A stretch of 24,457 nucleotides of DNA from Fen-1308 sp035319125. GTDB lineage: Bacteria; Nitrospirota; Thermodesulfovibrionia; Thermodesulfovibrionales; Dissulfurispiraceae. Below the pieces are notes generated by a model that was given only the letters and a program-made list of their open reading frames with translations, was not told the DNA's origin and searched no databases. The DNA lies in contig DATHDG010000032.1 in assembly GCA_035319125.1 (NCBI GenBank), positions 1 through 24,457 of the forward strand, read 5' to 3'. Of this stretch, positions 22,118 through 24,457 are shown one piece after another (the stretch's first letter is position 1; every line of letters starts with the position of its first letter). The translations under genes and the position numbers were made by a program.

Positions 22118-23829
22118 CATTGCTTTCCGGATTTTTGAAACTTTGCCCAATCGTCTTTCAGTGTGACGATCCTGTTGAATATAGGCTTGCCCTCGATTGT
22201 ATCCAAGGCATCTACACAGAAGTATCCTATCCGCTCGAACTGATAACGGCTGCCCGGAACCGCATGGCAGAGAGATGGCTCTACCATGCAATTATTGAGA
22301 ATTTCGAGCGACCTGGGGTTTAGATAATCTATAAAATCCTTGTTGCCGTCGGTATCGTCAGGATCAGACTTTGAGAACAGCATATCATAAAGGCGCACTT
22401 CAGCTTGCATTGCGTACTTTGCTGAAACCCAGTGGAGGGTTGCCTTGACCTTGCGCCCATCCGGAGAATCGCCACCACGGGTTGCAGGATCGTAGGTGCA
22501 GTGGATCTCTGTAACCTCGCCGGTGTATGCATTTTTCAAAACGCTCACGCATTTTATGAAATACGCATACCTGAGCCTCACTTCGCGGCCAGGCGCCAAG
22601 CGGTAGAACTGCTTTGGAGGGTCCTCCATAAAGTCTTCCCTCTCTATGTATATTTCGCGCGAGAAGGGGACTTTTCGCATGCCTGCTCCAGGATCCTCCG
22701 GGTTGTTTACTGCGTCCAGGAATTCTTCACCGCCTTCGGGATAGTTGTCTATGACGACCTTCACAGGCCTGAGCACGCCCATCACCCGCTGCGCCTGTTT
22801 GTTCAAGATTTCCCTGACGCAGAATTCCAGCAACCCCATATCGACTAAACTTTCCTTCTTGCCTACGCCGATCCTTTCGCAAAAGTTGCGGATTGCCTCC
22901 GGCGGATATCCTCTGCGCCTCATGCCGGCAAGGGTCGGCATGCGTGGATCATTCCATCCATAGACATGTCTGTCATTAACAAGCTTCAACAATTTTCTCT
23001 TGCTTAATACTGTATTGCTTAGATTAAGGCGTGCGAACTCATACTGTCTTGGGTGGTAAATGTCGAGTTCGTCCAGATACCAGTCATACAGAGGCCTATG
23101 GTCTTCATATTCCATCGTACAGATGGAATGCGTGACTCCTTCTATGGAGTCGCTCTGGCCGTGAGCATAGTCGTACATTGGATATATACACCACTGGCTG
23201 CCGCTGCGCTGATGCTCCTCGTGCTTGATTCGGTACATGACCGGATCACGCATGTTTATATTGCCGGATGTCATGTCTATCTTGGCCCTCAATGTTTTAG
23301 AGCCGTCTGGAAATTCGCCTGCACGCATGCGACGAAACAGATCAAGATTTTCTTCGGCTGAGCGATTGCGATAAGGACTTTCCCTGCCGGCTTCGGTCAG
23401 GGTCCCGCGGTATTCGCGCAGATCATCGAAAGTCAGATCGCAAACAAAAGCCTTTCCTTTCTTGATCAGCAATTCCGCAAATTCATAAAGGCGCTCAAAA
23501 TAGTCTGAAGCATAATAAAGACGCTCTCCACAATTAAACCCAAGCCAGCGAACGTCTTCCATAATCGAATCGACATATTCCTGTTCCTCTTTACTTGGAT
23601 TGGTGTCGTCGAACCTGAGGTTGCAGTGGCCGCCGAATTCGGAAGCAAGGCCAAAATTCAGACAAATGGATTTGGCATGACCTATATGCAAATAGCCGTT
23701 TGGTTCCGGCGGGAAGCGGGTGATGATCTTGCCGCCGTTTTTGCCGGAATTAATATCGCTATCAACTATACTGCGGATAAAATTAGGCGGCAGAGAGATA
23801 TTGGCATCTCCGGGTTCAGATTTTTTCAT
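22117..23829 (-). CDS. glnS: Glutaminyl-tRNA synthetase
   Basis: A 570-residue class I synthetase charging tRNA-Gln directly. The HIGH motif is in RFPPEPNGYLHIGHAKSICLN near residue 40. LRFDDTNPSKEEQEYVDSI is the GlnRS-type LRFDDTN motif. The KMSKS loop is SNTVLSKRKLLKLV near residue 268. Two C-terminal beta-barrels for anticodon recognition follow, and the protein ends near the usual length for the bacterial form. ATG 23829 has GAGGTG about 10 nt upstream. Most bacteria lack this enzyme and make Gln-tRNA with GatCAB; bacterial glnS derives from transfer from eukaryotes. It stands alone, convergent with icd and divergent from tRNA-Leu. No clear promoter was found in front of it. Confidence 0.96.
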   Translation of the reverse strand: MKKSEPGDANISLPPNFIRSIVDSDINSGKNGGKIITRFPPEPNGYLHIGHAKSICLNFGLASEFGGHCNLRFDDTNPSKEEQEYVDSIMEDVRWLGFNCGERLYYASDYFERLYEFAELLIKKGKAFVCDLTFDDLREYRGTLTEAGRESPYRNRSAEENLDLFRRMRAGEFPDGSKTLRAKIDMTSGNINMRDPVMYRIKHEEHQRSGSQWCIYPMYDYAHGQSDSIEGVTHSICTMEYEDHRPLYDWYLDELDIYHPRQYEFARLNLSNTVLSKRKLLKLVNDRHVYGWNDPRMPTLAGMRRRGYPPEAIRNFCERIGVGKKESLVDMGLLEFCVREILNKQAQRVMGVLRPVKVVIDNYPEGGEEFLDAVNNPEDPGAGMRKVPFSREIYIEREDFMEDPPKQFYRLAPGREVRLRYAYFIKCVSVLKNAYTGEVTEIHCTYDPATRGGDSPDGRKVKATLHWVSAKYAMQAEVRLYDMLFSKSDPDDTDGNKDFIDYLNPRSLEILNNCMVEPSLCHAVPGSRYQFERIGYFCVDALDTIEGKPIFNRIVTLKDDWAKFQKSGKQ

Positions 23830-23998
23830 TCGTCAAGCACCTCATGCTTCTTATAATGTTAAGACAATCCTTAGCACCCCAAAATCAGGCATTACAGATA
23901 TACATTGAGCCTATTTTACCATAGTGGTGTATAGTATGCTGATTCGTGCCGGCAAAGGATATTCTTTGGCTGGATACTTATGCTAAACTATCCGACAT

Positions 23999-24082
23999 GC
24001 CGAAGTGGCGGAACTGGCAGACGCGCTAGGTTCAGGGTCTAGTGGTCGCAAGGCCGTGCGGGTTCGAGTCCCGCCTTCGGCA
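23999..24082 (+). tRNA. tRNA-Leu (anticodon CAG)
   Basis: The acceptor GCCGAAG (23999-24005) pairs with CTTCGGC (24075-24081), followed by discriminator A. The anticodon loop TTCAGGG gives anticodon CAG (CUG codons). A long variable arm (around GGTCGCAAGGCC) is typical of tRNA-Leu, and the T arm contains GGTTCGAGTCC. CCA is not encoded, in contrast to the tRNA-Ala gene in this window. A TTTTT run follows directly. Confidence 0.95.
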
Positions 24083-24172
24083 TTTTTAAATGGTCTTCTA
24101 GTCCCGGATAGCCATTATTAATTATGGCATCATCTCCAAGAGCCCTCATTTGCTTGAAATGATTTGACTTAT

Positions 24173-24202
24173 TTGACATTGCATATTCTTTTCATATGTA
24201 AT
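24173..24202 (+). promoter_or_regulatory. Promoter of the outer-membrane protein gene
   Basis: A perfect -35 TTGACA (24173-24178), an 18-bp spacer and -10 TGTAAT (24197-24202, 5 of 6 matches). Predicted leader about 62 nt. Confidence 0.65.
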
Positions 24203-24271
24203 ATAGTACACTTTAGTTGTTTTATTATTAATAGCATACATCTAATAAATGTAAGGAGGAAGAGGTAGATC

Positions 24272-24457
24272 ATGAAGAAGTGCATTGTTTTGCTGGTTTT
24301 ATTCGTAGTAGCTTTACTGCCGTTTTACGCATCCGCTGAAATCAAGGAGGGCAGCGTAGAGCTGAACCCATTTATTGGGGGGATACTTCATGATGGTGGG
24401 GAGAACATCAAGATAGCGCCTGTATTTGGATTAAGGGCGGGGTATAATTTCACGAAG
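24272..24457 (+). CDS. Outer-membrane beta-barrel protein, N-terminal part (runs off window)
   Basis: The first 62 codons of an exported protein. The signal peptide has a KKC start, the hydrophobic core IVLLVLFVVALLPFY and a cleavage site at ASA|E. The mature start EIKEGSVELNPFIGGILHD, followed by IKIAPVFGLRAGYNFTK, shows the alternating pattern and the FGLRAGYNF turn of an OmpA-like or small porin-like barrel strand. The cysteine at residue 4 lies before the hydrophobic core, so this is not a lipoprotein box. Two ribosome-site-like runs precede ATG 24272: GGAGG (12 nt) and AGAGG (6 nt). It has its own promoter. Whether an OmpA C-terminal peptidoglycan domain follows cannot be seen. Confidence 0.75.
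   Translation, partial: MKKCIVLLVLFVVALLPFYASAEIKEGSVELNPFIGGILHDGGENIKIAPVFGLRAGYNFTK

Overview
The window reads as a chromosomal segment of a Gram-negative bacterium. Signs are a signal-peptide outer-membrane barrel protein at the right edge, M16 peptidases with export signals, and the block rpsO-pnp-M16 peptidase-recN. The eukaryote-like NADP isocitrate dehydrogenase, the orphan 2-oxoacid-oxidoreductase-type ferredoxin and the presence of both gltX and glnS would fit a Nitrospirota- or Desulfobacterota-like lineage. That placement is inference from gene content only.

Left accessory region (1-4342). This holds a small, apparently decaying chromosomal integron. An integron integrase gene (about 1815-3110, + strand) carries two frameshifts but keeps the IntI-specific insert (WQYVFPASRLSVDPRSG) and the tyrosine-recombinase residues. 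Divergent from it, on the minus strand, are two single-gene cassettes: a CPBP-family membrane protease (cassette 770-1656) and a SnoaL-like/ester-cyclase protein (cassette 139-769). The two attC-like sites (764-817 and 133-213) share one folded architecture. For the first cassette, the R'' core in attC (GGCTAAC) is the exact complement of the core at the cassette's other boundary (GTTAGCC), as expected of a circular cassette inserted at an integron site. Downstream of the integrase is a PIN/RHH toxin-antitoxin pair in the unusual toxin-first order. It lies between the integrase 3' end and a second fragment of an integrase 3' end. A 377-bp non-autonomous element (3938-4314; 18-bp inverted termini; 5-bp target duplication GCGTG) sits just before the stop codon of that second fragment. 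The region ends against a tRNA-Ala(CGC) gene.

Core region (4343-24082). aroD is convergent with a long minus-strand operon: rpsO, pnp, M16 peptidase, recN, ferredoxin, M16 catalytic subunit, M16 non-catalytic subunit. A cupin gene, a 160-bp inverted-repeat element, gltX plus a small Trm112-like zinc protein, a tandem UspA with a near-consensus promoter, a P2-type cation ATPase that may be translated from a leaderless mRNA, an RluA-type pseudouridine synthase, icd with a good terminator, glnS and tRNA-Leu(CAG) follow.

Right edge (24083-24457). A well-formed promoter and the first 62 codons of an outer-membrane beta-barrel protein; the gene runs off the window.

The unusual material is concentrated in the first 4.3 kb: integron, toxin-antitoxin pair, duplicated integrase end and inserted mini-element. 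The rest is mostly housekeeping, with local oddities noted below.
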